This document shows, in pieces, positions 8,633-17,547 of a DNA stretch of 64,000 nt. The stretch comes from a bacterium. GTDB taxonomy: Bacteria; Bdellovibrionota_B; Oligoflexia; Silvanigrellales; Silvanigrellaceae. How positions within the stretch are numbered: the first letter of the stretch is position 1; every line of letters begins with the position of its first letter. Made by a program: the position numbers and the translations under genes. Below the pieces are notes generated by a model, which searched no databases, was not told the origin of the DNA, and saw only the letters and a program-made list of their open reading frames with translations. The stretch covers positions 1 to 64,000 of the forward strand of contig RGDM01000004.1 in the NCBI GenBank assembly GCA_009918675.1, written 5' to 3'.

Positions 8633-8666
8633 GAAATTTCGTCTCTCATCCGCGACACGAAATTTC
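8633..8666. repeat. 10-bp perfect inverted repeat between HU and the URC-like operon
   Basis: GAAATTTCGT (8633-8642) and its exact reverse complement ACGAAATTTC (8657-8666) flank a 14-base spacer. It lies in the 228-base divergent region between HU and the dehydrogenase gene. It may be an operator for either gene or an RNA hairpin. There is no T-run, so it is unlikely to be a terminator. Confidence 0.55.
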
Positions 8667-8786
8667 AAATGAGTCAACTGCCCCATGAGAAAAAGTACGG
8701 CTCGATTCCGGTCCGCGAGCTTGGTAAGCTTGTCCATTCAGTGACATGAATCGCTGAAGCCTGAACTGTATGAGGGCAAGAAACAC

Positions 8787-10298
8787 ATGACAGGACTGAA
8801 TTTTTCTCATTCCCTTGTGCTTTGTAGAAACCTTTCGGGGGGCGAATGGTTCGACGATTCGCATCTGCCAAAGAGTGAGGTTGTGAGCCCCTATACTGGG
8901 AAAGTGATAGGCTCGGTGCCTCTCTCGACCCCCTTTGAAGTCGATAGAACTGTCTCTGCAGCTGCGCAGGCCTGGCCCGCGTGGGCTCAGATGCCGCTGC
9001 GAAATCGGGTCGAAATTCTGGTTCGCTTTCGGCAATTGATGATTGAGAATCTTCTTCGCTTAACGGAATCGGTTGCTTTTGAGTCAGGAAAAACCAAAGT
9101 TGAAGCAGAAGCAGGATTGCAAAAGGGCCTGGAAATCGTCGACTTCGCAATCAGTTTGCCAAACTTGGAAATATTGCTAGCCGCAGATGTCAGCCAGGGC
9201 GTGCACTGTCAGTTCCGGCGCGAGGCACTTGGGGTGGTGGTTGGAATCACGCCGTTCAATTTTCCAGCCATGGTTCCCTTGTGGATGATTCCCCTAGCAC
9301 TTGTGGTTGGGAATGCCTTCATTTTGAAACCTTCTGAGAAGGTTCCGCTGACCTCGCAAATCATCGCTGAACTCCTGATGAAAGCTGGTTTGCCAAAGGG
9401 GATTTTTTCTATTGTCAATGGCGGTGCTTCGGCTGTGAACGCTTTGGTGCAGCATCCAGATGTAAAAGCGGTTGGCTTTGTCGGCTCGACCTCGGTTGCA
9501 TCGCACATCTATAAGACAGGAACGGTTCTCCATAAGCGCGTGCTTGCTCTCGGAGGGGCCAAGAATCACATAATCGTCACTCCCGATTGCGACGTCGCGC
9601 ATACAGCAAAGGGAGTGCTTTCTTCATTTACAGGATGTGCGGGGCAGCGTTGCATGGCCGCGAGTGTGCTGGTTGCGGTTGGCAACGTCGATCACGTGAT
9701 TGCCAAGATCCACGAACTTGCGTCCGCTCAATGCCTTGGTCGTGACATGGGCGCTATTATCGACCGTGCTGCGCTTAGCCGCATTGAATCTGCAATTGCT
9801 CAGGCAGAGGCGCAGGGCGCAAAAATCATTCTTGATGGTCGCGGGCGTCAGCCGCAGTTGGACCAATGTCAATCTGGGAATTGGATTGGTGCAACCATTC
9901 TTGACCACGCCAGTCCGACAATGGAATGTGCGCAAATGGAAATCTTTGGACCGGTGCTAACAATTATTAGAGCGGAAACGCTTGAGTCGGCGGTGCAGAT
10001 TTCAAACCAATCACCCTACGGCAATGCAGCTTCGGTGTTCACAACCCGCGGCGATGTCGCGCAATACGTCACACAACATTCCAATGCCGGCATGCTTGGA
10101 GTGAATATTGGTGTTCCAGTTCCACGGGAGCCCTTTTCCTTCGGTGGAACAAAACAATCGCGCTTTGGCCACGGAGACATCACGGGGCGAAGTGGATTGG
10201 ATTTTTGGTCGGACCTAAAGAAAATCACCACCACGTGGCCAACTCTACAGGCAAATCAGGCACCCACCGCGGGTCAGTTTTTGCTCCATACAACTTAA
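8787..10298 (+). CDS. mmsA: (Methyl)malonate-semialdehyde dehydrogenase, CoA-acylating type
   Basis: An NAD-dependent aldehyde dehydrogenase of 503 residues, full length for the MmsA/IolA family, which turns methylmalonate or malonate semialdehyde plus CoA into propionyl- or acetyl-CoA. The family-typical catalytic segment GCAGQRCMA places the nucleophile at Cys289. Other features are GITPFNFPAMVPLWM, the NAD-binding FVGSTSVASHIY, MECAQMEIFGPVL, and SFGGTKQSRFGHGDITG near the end. It heads the run of five same-strand genes that resembles the URC uracil pathway, which yields malonate semialdehyde or 3-hydroxypropionate. Oxidation of malonate semialdehyde is therefore the likely local role; a valine or inositol role is possible but unsupported by neighbours. 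Confidence 0.88.
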   Translation: MTGLNFSHSLVLCRNLSGGEWFDDSHLPKSEVVSPYTGKVIGSVPLSTPFEVDRTVSAAAQAWPAWAQMPLRNRVEILVRFRQLMIENLLRLTESVAFESGKTKVEAEAGLQKGLEIVDFAISLPNLEILLAADVSQGVHCQFRREALGVVVGITPFNFPAMVPLWMIPLALVVGNAFILKPSEKVPLTSQIIAELLMKAGLPKGIFSIVNGGASAVNALVQHPDVKAVGFVGSTSVASHIYKTGTVLHKRVLALGGAKNHIIVTPDCDVAHTAKGVLSSFTGCAGQRCMAASVLVAVGNVDHVIAKIHELASAQCLGRDMGAIIDRAALSRIESAIAQAEAQGAKIILDGRGRQPQLDQCQSGNWIGATILDHASPTMECAQMEIFGPVLTIIRAETLESAVQISNQSPYGNAASVFTTRGDVAQYVTQHSNAGMLGVNIGVPVPREPFSFGGTKQSRFGHGDITGRSGLDFWSDLKKITTTWPTLQANQAPTAGQFLLHTT

Positions 10299-10326
10299 AG
10301 AAAGAACAGAACGAGGAGTGTATCTC

Positions 10327-11577
10327 GTGACAAATTCACGGCCGGGTTCTCATCATATTGTTCTCACCTCGCATCCGAATCACTTTGGTCCAAAGCCGCT
10401 GGCTATAAATTGGGGTGAAAAAGATCCTCTCAAGCGTGGTCCGGTGATTGCCTCAGTGACCAACACCTCGCATCGCAACTCCATTGGCACCCATTCGGGC
10501 TCATACGCTATTTATCGCGCGCTCGCGATTGCTACGGGTTCCTTGCAGTCGATGCATAAACCAGATCTCACCAACACCACACCCGCAGTTGCCATTGGCC
10601 CATTCGAGGGTTGGTCTGATCCTGAAAAAATCGTTTCGCTCGACCCGTGGGGAGCATTGGTTGCTGATGCGTATAAAGAGTACCTTGCGCAGGGATTCGA
10701 TATTCGTCCAACGATTGCGGTCACGAAGGCGCACATTCACATGCCCGAAATTACCGAAGCGGTGGTGCGGGGGCGTCTCAAGCCTGATGGTGAAATTGTC
10801 AGTGAAGAGGGAATCTGTAGCGTTGTGAAGGCTGCTATTGAGCCTGTTTGGTATCTTCCCGGTGTAGCAAAACGCTGTGGGATAGATGAGGGAATCTTGC
10901 GCCGGACTTTGTTTGAACAAACCGGTGGCATGTATCCCGAGCTCATCACACGTCCGGATTTTAATGTTTTTCTTCCGCCCATCGGTGGTTACAGTATCTA
11001 TCTTTTTGGCGACATGACAGCGTTGCACGATACATCAAAGCCAATTGCTGTGCGTATTCACGATGAATGCAATGGCTCGGATGTGTTTGGTTCCGATATC
11101 TGCACGTGTCGTCCGTACTTGACCCACGGCATCGAGGTCTGTGCGCAAACCGCTCAAGAAGGTGGTCTTGGGATCATTATTTATTGTCGAAAAGAAGGAC
11201 GCGCCCTGGGCGAGGTTACCAAGTTCCTCGTTTACAACGCTCGGAAGCGGCAAGAAGGTGGCGATCGTGCCGACAAATACTTCGCCCGAACCGAGTGTGT
11301 GGCAGGCGTGCAAGACATGCGTTTCCAAGAGCTGATGCCCGATGTGCTGCACTGGTTGGGCGTGAAACGGATCGACAAACTCGTGTCGATGAGCAACATG
11401 AAATACAATGCAATCGTGAACTCGGGGATCGTCGTGCACGATCGATTCGAAATTCCAGGCGATCTGATTCCCGCAGACGCTCAGGTCGAAATGGACGCAA
11501 AAAAAGCGGCTGGTTACTTTACCGATCACGTCCCAGATTCTGAAGAATTGAAGAAAAAGAAAGGACGTGAGCTGTGA
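10327..11577 (+). CDS. urc1: URC1-type GTP cyclohydrolase II homologue (uracil catabolism)
   Basis: About 416 residues, twice the length of RibA. Residues 190-400 are a GTP-cyclohydrolase-II-like domain. The three zinc cysteines keep the exact family spacing C-x10-C-x-C (Cys248, Cys259, Cys261), and EGRALG (from Glu290) matches the RibA EGRGIG segment. The N-terminal half is the extension typical of URC1, including SVTNTSHRNSIGTHSG. In the yeast Lachancea kluyveri, URC1 acts on a ribosylated uracil derivative rather than GTP. The downstream DUF1688 gene, overlapping by 4 bp, is URC4, which supports the URC role over riboflavin synthesis. I chose GTG 10327 because GAGGAG lies 8 bases upstream; the GTG at 10318 overlaps that site. 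Confidence 0.85.
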   Translation: MTNSRPGSHHIVLTSHPNHFGPKPLAINWGEKDPLKRGPVIASVTNTSHRNSIGTHSGSYAIYRALAIATGSLQSMHKPDLTNTTPAVAIGPFEGWSDPEKIVSLDPWGALVADAYKEYLAQGFDIRPTIAVTKAHIHMPEITEAVVRGRLKPDGEIVSEEGICSVVKAAIEPVWYLPGVAKRCGIDEGILRRTLFEQTGGMYPELITRPDFNVFLPPIGGYSIYLFGDMTALHDTSKPIAVRIHDECNGSDVFGSDICTCRPYLTHGIEVCAQTAQEGGLGIIIYCRKEGRALGEVTKFLVYNARKRQEGGDRADKYFARTECVAGVQDMRFQELMPDVLHWLGVKRIDKLVSMSNMKYNAIVNSGIVVHDRFEIPGDLIPADAQVEMDAKKAAGYFTDHVPDSEELKKKKGREL

Positions 11578-12821
11578 TTGGGAAGAGCACAGCGGACGTC
11601 ATAAAGGAACTGCGGCAACTGCCCCGCATACGCAGCCAATGCGAACGTATTTATAGTTTGGCTCAGCAAGATAAGCTGCCACACTTCGTTTTGCACGAAG
11701 AGAACATGGCACACGTTGCGCAATTTATTCATGGATTAATTCAGCAAGATTATCCAACCATGGAGATTCCCAATCATAGCCGCTGGAGGCATTTTGAAGC
11801 TGGTGGTGTGAGACGCCATCTCCAGCTCGAAAGTCATTGGCACGACTGCGATTCTTTGGAACGTGTTCGCCGTCACGTCGACTTGATTTTGGTGAGTGTT
11901 CTGCTTGATGCCGGCGCGGGTGCGCAGTGGTGTTATCGAGAATCGGAAACGGGACAAACCTTCAACCGCTCTGAAGGATTGGGCGTGGCGAGTCTGCGGA
12001 TGTTTGAGCGAGGTTGTTTTTCTTCGAATCCTCAAAATCCGTTTCAAGTCGATGCCACTGCATTGCAAAAGCTTTCTCTTGCCGATCTCGAGCTTGGTTT
12101 TCAAGTGAGTGATAAGAATCCAATGGTCGGACTCCCGGGGCGCTTGGCGCTTCTGCAAAGTTTGGGTCGAGCTCTGCAAGGCAAGGCGAAAATTTTCAAC
12201 AGGAATGAAACACTGCGTCCAGGGCATCTCATTGATTCGTTGATTGCGGTGAATGGAGCGCAAACCATTCAGGTCGCTGCGCTTTGGGAGCTGGTGATTG
12301 ATGGTCTTGAAGATGTTTGGCCACGCGAGGGTCGGTTGAGTTTGGATGGATGCAACTTGGGCGATGTTTGGCATCACTCTGCACTCGGTGCACGTGAGGA
12401 TATGAATTCCCTTGTGCCATTTCACAAACTTTCACAGTGGCTCACTTATTCTTTACTTGAACCCCTGATCGCAGGTGGATTCAAAATTGAAGGAATGCAG
12501 TTGCTCACCGGATTACCGGAATATCGCAATGGTGGGTTGTTCATCGATTTCGAAGTTCTCAAACCGCGTGAGCCACTTAATCTGACACGCGCACATCTGG
12601 TTGATTCCGAATTTATTGTCGAGTGGCGAGCACTCACCGTCGTTCTTCTCGATCGCTTGGCAGCAAGAATTCGAACAAGTCTTGGCTTAAGTGAAAATGA
12701 TTTTCCGTTGGCGAAAGTTCTAGAAAGTGGATCGTGGAAAGCTGGTCGGCGAATTGCCGCCCAGAAACGCAGTGGAGGAACACCGCCAATTCAAGTCATT
12801 AGCGATGGAACTGTTTTTTAA
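11574..12821 (+). CDS. urc4: DUF1688 / URC4-type protein of uracil catabolism
   Basis: A 415-residue member of DUF1688, the family of URC4, required with URC1 for uracil breakdown in Lachancea kluyveri; its exact reaction is not settled. Conserved family blocks are visible: [15 protein letters not shown] (65-79), [15 protein letters not shown] (102-116), [13 protein letters not shown] (132-144), NPMVGLPGR and [19 protein letters not shown]. It is a soluble protein without signal peptide. The GTG start overlaps the URC1 stop, so the two are translationally coupled, consistent with their working together. Confidence 0.87.
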   Translation: MIGKSTADVIKELRQLPRIRSQCERIYSLAQQDKLPHFVLHEENMAHVAQFIHGLIQQDYPTMEIPNHSRWRHFEAGGVRRHLQLESHWHDCDSLERVRRHVDLILVSVLLDAGAGAQWCYRESETGQTFNRSEGLGVASLRMFERGCFSSNPQNPFQVDATALQKLSLADLELGFQVSDKNPMVGLPGRLALLQSLGRALQGKAKIFNRNETLRPGHLIDSLIAVNGAQTIQVAALWELVIDGLEDVWPREGRLSLDGCNLGDVWHHSALGAREDMNSLVPFHKLSQWLTYSLLEPLIAGGFKIEGMQLLTGLPEYRNGGLFIDFEVLKPREPLNLTRAHLVDSEFIVEWRALTVVLLDRLAARIRTSLGLSENDFPLAKVLESGSWKAGRRIAAQKRSGGTPPIQVISDGTVF

Positions 12822-12838
12822 AGTGTGAAGGAAGAACC

Positions 12839-13483
12839 ATGGCGAGTGTTATTCATGGCAATGCAAAACTCATTGAACATCCGTTGATTCAGCACAAACT
12901 CACTCTTATGCGGAAGGCCGAAACAAGCACCCATAAATTTCGCGGTCTGCTTGCCGAAATAAGTATGTTGCTCGCATATGAAGTGACTCGCGACATGCCG
13001 ATGGCTCTCACTGAAATCAAAACCCCGGTTGCAACTATGAAGGCACCAATGTTGGAAGGAAAGAAGATTGTTCTTGTTTCCATTCTGCGTGCCGGACAGG
13101 GGATTGTTGATGGTATGCTGCGCATTTTGCCGTCTGCAAGGGTGGGACATATAGGTCTTTACCGCGAACCAAAAACACATGTTGTGGTTGAGTACTACTT
13201 CAAAGTTCCCCGCGATATTGCGGAGCGGGATGTGATTTTGGTTGACCCAATGTTGGCAACCGGCAATTCGGCCGTTGCGGCAGTTCATCGCTTAAAGGAA
13301 ACCAATCCGCGTTCGATCAAGTTCGTGTGTTTGCTGGCTGCGCCCGAGGGGCTACAGCAAATGCAAGAAGAGCACCCCGACGTTCCTATTTACACAGCCG
13401 CTATTGACGAACATCTCGACGAGAATGGTTACATCGTTCCAGGCTTGGGTGATGCGGGCGACAGACTTTTTGGAACAAAGTGA
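12839..13483 (+). CDS. upp: Uracil phosphoribosyltransferase
   Basis: Converts uracil and PRPP to UMP. At 214 residues it is full length. The PRPP-binding loop is [10 protein letters not shown] (134-143), SILRAGQG (81-88) binds pyrophosphate, and the C-terminal [12 protein letters not shown] segment contacts uracil. The URC6 gene of Lachancea is a uracil phosphoribosyltransferase, so in this cluster UMP formation is probably the entry step to ring opening as well as salvage. It lies 17 bases after the URC4-type gene with GAAGGAAG as ribosome binding site. Confidence 0.95.
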   Translation: MASVIHGNAKLIEHPLIQHKLTLMRKAETSTHKFRGLLAEISMLLAYEVTRDMPMALTEIKTPVATMKAPMLEGKKIVLVSILRAGQGIVDGMLRILPSARVGHIGLYREPKTHVVVEYYFKVPRDIAERDVILVDPMLATGNSAVAAVHRLKETNPRSIKFVCLLAAPEGLQQMQEEHPDVPIYTAAIDEHLDENGYIVPGLGDAGDRLFGTK

Positions 13484-13534
13484 TTTTTGCAAATGATTCT
13501 ATTTTTGCAACGTGATGCTTCTGGGAGTTGAGCA

Positions 13535-14167
13535 ATGAGCGATCAGGTGCGGCAGCGCGCGGTAGTTGTCGGTGTTTCTGGCGGCTCGGGAAGTGGCAAA
13601 ACCACATTTTGTCGAGAGTTTGTTTCTCAATTGGGCGAAGACAATGTTCTTCATCTCAAGCAAGATAATTACTATCGAGATTTGAGCGACCTGACTCCTG
13701 AGCAGCGAGTTGCGGTTAACTTTGATCATCCTCAAGCGCTTGAATTCGAGCTCCTCAGTGCCCACCTCAAGACACTTCTGCGAGGAGAGGCTGTAGAGAT
13801 TCCGCTTTATGATTTTGCTTCGCACACGAGAAAGAAATCTTCGTTGAGGGCAGCCCCTCGGCCGGTGATTGTTATCGAGGGAATCTTAATTTTCTCGCAG
13901 CAAAGTATTGTTGATCAGCTCGACCACAGCATCTTTGTCGATGCCCCCGAGAACATTCGCCTCACCCGCCGCATTGAGCGCGATATTGCAGAGCGGGGCC
14001 GAACCCGCGAGCATGTGCAGACTCAGTTTTTCGAGACCGTTGCACCCATGCATAATCTCTTTGTTGAGCCAAGCAAGTTAATTTCGCATCGGGTTATTTC
14101 CGGTGAGGAGCCATTTGCCGAAGAAATTGCTCGGCTGACTTCACTTCTCAAACTGCCCTCGACTTAG
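13535..14167 (+). CDS. udk: Uridine kinase
   Basis: Phosphorylates uridine (and usually cytidine) to the monophosphate. The 210-residue protein has a P-loop GGSGSGKT (16-23), the LKQDNYYRDL substrate segment, NFDHPQALEFELL, IPLYDFASHTR, and VIEGILIF. It is the last gene of the uracil run, 51 bases after upp. It offers a second route to UMP, so uracil and uridine would both feed the URC1/URC4 step. Its last 4 bases overlap the convergent lipoprotein gene. Confidence 0.93.
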   Translation: MSDQVRQRAVVVGVSGGSGSGKTTFCREFVSQLGEDNVLHLKQDNYYRDLSDLTPEQRVAVNFDHPQALEFELLSAHLKTLLRGEAVEIPLYDFASHTRKKSSLRAAPRPVIVIEGILIFSQQSIVDQLDHSIFVDAPENIRLTRRIERDIAERGRTREHVQTQFFETVAPMHNLFVEPSKLISHRVISGEEPFAEEIARLTSLLKLPST

Positions 14168-15870
14168 CGACAATCTACCAGGCTTTCGCCGCTTGCGCTT
14201 GAAACCAACAACCCAGGTGCAGAGATTTCAATTTGACTTGTTGAGGGTGGTTTGTCGGCTGACGTTGATTGAGCTCCTGTCTGCGCAGGTTGGCTGGCCT
14301 GGCCAACCTTGGTTGAAATTGTCGGTGCCGTATTCTTGCTATTTGAAATCCGAGAGATGGTTGATGATTCATCATCAACAGCGGGTTCTGGAAGTGCGAG
14401 TATCGAGGCCCCTCCTGAGGTGGGTTCGCCATTCACTGTGTTCAGGACGAGGAGCGGAACAACACCACCAAAGGTGAGCATCGCGCCACTGTCTGTGGGG
14501 CCGAATTTAATTTTGAGGTCTTTGTTGGGGAGATAAAGCCTTAGAGTTCCCATCGCACTGAGACCTTTGGAGGAGACTGAGTTTGCATTCGCATTGAGAA
14601 TATCTGAGTCAATGAGTGCGAAAAGTAACTGACTGTTTTTGCTGTCTGTGCCCCTCAAAAACGGGTTTGCAGCAATCGTATAATGCTTTCCAAGTCTGTT
14701 GAGCTTTTCTTTCTCAACCCGAAAAATATTCCGCAAGTCGTTCATTGATTTATTGAAATGCGAAAAGAATTCATCACTCATTTTTGCTTGTAAAAGATCT
14801 CTTGCGTAAACAAAACAGGCAGGCGAATCTTTCGCGCAGTGTTCACCTGGGCGCAAAAATGGAGTTGAGAGTCCGAAGCCAAGCTCGTCTATTTTTTCAA
14901 TGATACTTTTCTTTTTTCCATCGACATCAATCTCAACCAAATGCTTTTTGACAATTTCAATCATCTCGCTACGTACTGTGCAGACTGATTTCGTAGGATC
15001 ATCAGCGGACAAATATTTGGAACACACTTCTGCATTTAAAAACGAGGCCAATTCCACGTATTGACGTTGTCTCCAGGCGCCCAACGTGCTTTGAATTCGG
15101 CTGCTCCAAAGATTGAACTGCGCAGCGATGCTTGGAAAGTTCTTTAACACACGCTGGTGGTGTGCATTCTGCTTTTCTAGCAACTTTCGAAATCGGTCAA
15201 AATTCTTCTCGCCCAATTCTTGAGTCTTAAATTCTAGAAGCCTGACGCTTGAATCGAGGGCAGATAAACAGATCTCCTGGGAGTCTGGAATGTTCAATTT
15301 ATCACGAGCATTCGAAATGCAAACGTTGCGCAGGAATGGATCATCGGTTCGAAGTTCCGTGTCTAAATTTGTTGAAACTGGGTCCTGAGAAGAAAACCCC
15401 ATTGTTGCAAATAAAGGTATCTTGACTGCCCTTTCTGACATCTTTAACGCTTCTGGAGAATTGAGTTTCCTCACTTCGTTCAGAAAAGCGCCCTTGCGTT
15501 CAAAGAAGTCATCGTGAGCTTTAAGCTCTTTCAAGTATCCTGCTTTGAAGCCATCGCCGGCAGGAAGGTAGACAGAAACGCGAACATCGTCAGATGCAAG
15601 GGTGTCTTCTCGAAAACAATGTTGAGCAGAGAAGGCGTTGACACGAATCGACGATTCATTTGCACTGATGAATGTAAACGTGACGGTGCACGTGCGTGCA
15701 CCAATGTGAATGAAACCACCGGCAGGAGTCACCGGAGAGGCGACTTGAATTGCGGATGAATCATCGACAAGAGCCTGAGGATTCGCACATGAGCCCGTGC
15801 CTTTGGGGCGACAACCCAAAATCGCAATGCATCCCAGTAATGTAAAAAGTCCGTGTCTTTTTAAAAACAT
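14164..15870 (-). CDS. Lipoprotein resembling a trypsin fold with a large insert
   Basis: A 568-residue predicted lipoprotein with a lipobox at AILGC (Cys20; Cys14 also fits). Residues 58-86 resemble the first part of a chymotrypsin-like protease: Cys61 and then AFSAQHC with His84 and Cys85, like the TAAHC of trypsins. A second piece near residue 461 reads GPTDSGAML, with Ser461 in a DSG context followed by GGVVPLLVLN. Between them lie about 370 charged, largely helical residues. The last 85 residues are rich in Ser, Thr, Gln and Pro and look disordered. Family membership is my inference from these motifs; it may be an inactive or diverged protease. It is transcribed towards udk. Confidence 0.75.
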   Translation of the reverse strand: MFLKRHGLFTLLGCIAILGCRPKGTGSCANPQALVDDSSAIQVASPVTPAGGFIHIGARTCTVTFTFISANESSIRVNAFSAQHCFREDTLASDDVRVSVYLPAGDGFKAGYLKELKAHDDFFERKGAFLNEVRKLNSPEALKMSERAVKIPLFATMGFSSQDPVSTNLDTELRTDDPFLRNVCISNARDKLNIPDSQEICLSALDSSVRLLEFKTQELGEKNFDRFRKLLEKQNAHHQRVLKNFPSIAAQFNLWSSRIQSTLGAWRQRQYVELASFLNAEVCSKYLSADDPTKSVCTVRSEMIEIVKKHLVEIDVDGKKKSIIEKIDELGFGLSTPFLRPGEHCAKDSPACFVYARDLLQAKMSDEFFSHFNKSMNDLRNIFRVEKEKLNRLGKHYTIAANPFLRGTDSKNSQLLFALIDSDILNANANSVSSKGLSAMGTLRLYLPNKDLKIKFGPTDSGAMLTFGGVVPLLVLNTVNGEPTSGGASILALPEPAVDDESSTISRISNSKNTAPTISTKVGQASQPAQTGAQSTSADKPPSTSQIEISAPGLLVSSASGESLVDCR

Positions 15871-15910
15871 GCCGTGTTATCGGCAGAAATGTAGGAAAAC
15901 TTGAGGAGAA

Positions 15911-15984
15911 TGGCTGGGGAACTAGGACTCGAACCTAGACTAACGGAGTCAGAATCCGTCGTCCTGCCATTAGACGATTCCCCA
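15911..15984 (-). tRNA. tRNA-Gln (anticodon CTG)
   Basis: The minus strand folds as a full cloverleaf. The acceptor stem TGGGGAA pairs with TTCCCCA, then come G and an encoded CCA (15913-15911). The anticodon stem ACGGA/TCCGT holds the loop TTCTGAC, anticodon CTG reading CAG. The T-arm contains GTTCGAGTC. Length is 74 with CCA. Confidence 0.95.
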
Positions 15985-16003
15985 ATGAAATGGCGAGTCT
16001 GAT

Positions 16004-16032
16004 CAGATAGCCCAGCCCAGGAATCTTTTCAA
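16004..16032 (-). promoter_or_regulatory. Likely promoter of tRNA-Gln
   Basis: On the minus strand TTGAAA (16032-16027) and TATCTG (16009-16004) are spaced by 17 bases, ending about 20 bases before the mature tRNA 5' end. Confidence 0.5.
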
Positions 16033-16055
16033 GTCAACGCCTTCTCCAGCGGCCT

Positions 16056-17480
16056 TCAAAGACCCGCCCTATTGAGGAGAGCATTGAGCCGTTCCGTTGC
16101 CTCGCGGCGCGCTGCCTTGTAGTCAGATGAGCTTAAAATCGAGCGTCTCACGTCACCAATCGTTCCGCGCCAGCGACCCAGAGTCATCAACCCTTTCATG
16201 GCCGGCTGGATGTCACTAAAGATCAGGCTATGGAGCGGTGCCTGACCCGGCCAGAAAACCGGGTCGTCCCAATTCCAAACGGTCAAATTAGCAAGACTTC
16301 CAGCGGTAAAACCTGCTGCTTTTGGATGTGCTGGTTGTCCGTGTGAAGCGCCAAAGAACAAGACATTAAATAATTTTTGTTCCTGCAAATGTTCAGCGCA
16401 TTCGTTAGCAATCGAATGTCTGAGTGCAGACAAACCTTGCGCCTGGATTGGAGTTGCGCAGCGGCGAAATTCCGAAAACTCCGATGAAAGGCCAACCGAT
16501 GCCATAGGCCAAGTTGCCAGAGTTCGCAGTTCCGATTGTACCCGCAGGGTATCATTGCTGGCAGCGCAATCTGTGCCCACGCTCCATTTCAATCCATTCC
16601 TCCACCAGTCGAGAAAAGCGGCAGGGAAATGAAAAATGAGTTGTGAATGTGGACAAGCAATCAAGCGGATGTCGTCGCGTTTGCAATACGCAAAGTCTTT
16701 TTGGCTGACATAAATCATGTGAACAAAATGTTTTTGGCACGCGGCGTCAAGCACGCCAGCGCGCCGCAAAAAGTCGACTGGCGAACAACCGTACTGCGAT
16801 TGAATCCGCTGAAATTCTTCAGGCGATTGAGCAACATGAGTATGAATCGGCAGAGCAGAATGTTCGCTTAGGTCAAGGACCCGGCGCCAGAGGTCTTCGC
16901 TGACCGTGTCGGTTGCGTGTGGTCCAAGCGCTGCAAATACACCAAGACGTGCATGATATTCACTGCCATGGAGCGCTTGTGTAAATGTGAGAGATTTTTC
17001 CCATTCGTTTTTTCCAGGGCCCGAGACATCCTGCAGTGTGGCTGCAACAGTGCCGGTGAGTCCCACTTGTGTCATTGCATCCGCAACGGCATCTGCATGG
17101 TAATAATGGTCCCAAACAAACGTCGTTCCCGAAAGAAGGCATTCGAAAGCTCCCATGCGGGTGAACGCGCCCACATCTGCTGCAGTGATCTGTTCTTCAA
17201 GTTTAAAGAACAGATCCTCCACCAAATTTCCTGCAGTTTGCTCCGCTGCAACCCGCCCACGGAGAAAGTTCAGTGCCAGGTGGGTGTGCGAATCGACAAA
17301 GCCTGGTGTGATAAAATCATCAGCGAACCAATGAGAAGTTGCGGTGATCTGCTCGGCATTCGGATGGGTTTTGATGTTGCGCATAACATTGCCATCTATT
17401 TGCAGAATCGCTGGTTCAATGCTCCAACCTTTGTCAGGGCTGTGCAAAAGCACTCTTTTCGAGCCTACGGTCAACGGCAT
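16056..17480 (-). CDS. Metal-dependent amidohydrolase / deaminase (TRZ/ATZ type)
   Basis: A cytoplasmic amidohydrolase of 474 residues from the SAH/cytosine/guanine deaminase branch. Metal ligands are visible: TPGFVDSHTHL (His65, His67), the His in PIHTHVAQ, the His in HFVHMIYVS, and the Asp in SVGTDCAASND. The C-terminal TAGSLANLTVWNWD returns to the small beta domain usual for this family. The substrate is not clear; a nucleobase or a nucleoside such as S-adenosylhomocysteine is the usual range. It lies 1.9 kb from the uracil cluster but on the other strand, so a link is speculative. It is divergent from the lipoprotein gene at 17548. Confidence 0.85.
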   Translation of the reverse strand: MPLTVGSKRVLLHSPDKGWSIEPAILQIDGNVMRNIKTHPNAEQITATSHWFADDFITPGFVDSHTHLALNFLRGRVAAEQTAGNLVEDLFFKLEEQITAADVGAFTRMGAFECLLSGTTFVWDHYYHADAVADAMTQVGLTGTVAATLQDVSGPGKNEWEKSLTFTQALHGSEYHARLGVFAALGPHATDTVSEDLWRRVLDLSEHSALPIHTHVAQSPEEFQRIQSQYGCSPVDFLRRAGVLDAACQKHFVHMIYVSQKDFAYCKRDDIRLIACPHSQLIFHFPAAFLDWWRNGLKWSVGTDCAASNDTLRVQSELRTLATWPMASVGLSSEFSEFRRCATPIQAQGLSALRHSIANECAEHLQEQKLFNVLFFGASHGQPAHPKAAGFTAGSLANLTVWNWDDPVFWPGQAPLHSLIFSDIQPAMKGLMTLGRWRGTIGDVRRSILSSSDYKAARREATERLNALLNRAGL

Positions 17481-17547
17481 GTTTTATCTCTCCATTCTCT
17501 GCGGTAGACTCATAATCACGTGAATCCGAGCTAAGGAGAAGTTTTTT

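Noticed and set aside
8547-8786. Glycine or other riboswitch before the dehydrogenase gene
   Set aside because: Only one inverted repeat is present; no known aptamer pattern was recognised.
10318-11577. Annotation of the cyclohydrolase-like gene as ribA
   Set aside because: The protein is twice as long, and it is translationally coupled to DUF1688 next to upp and udk, which fits URC1 better.
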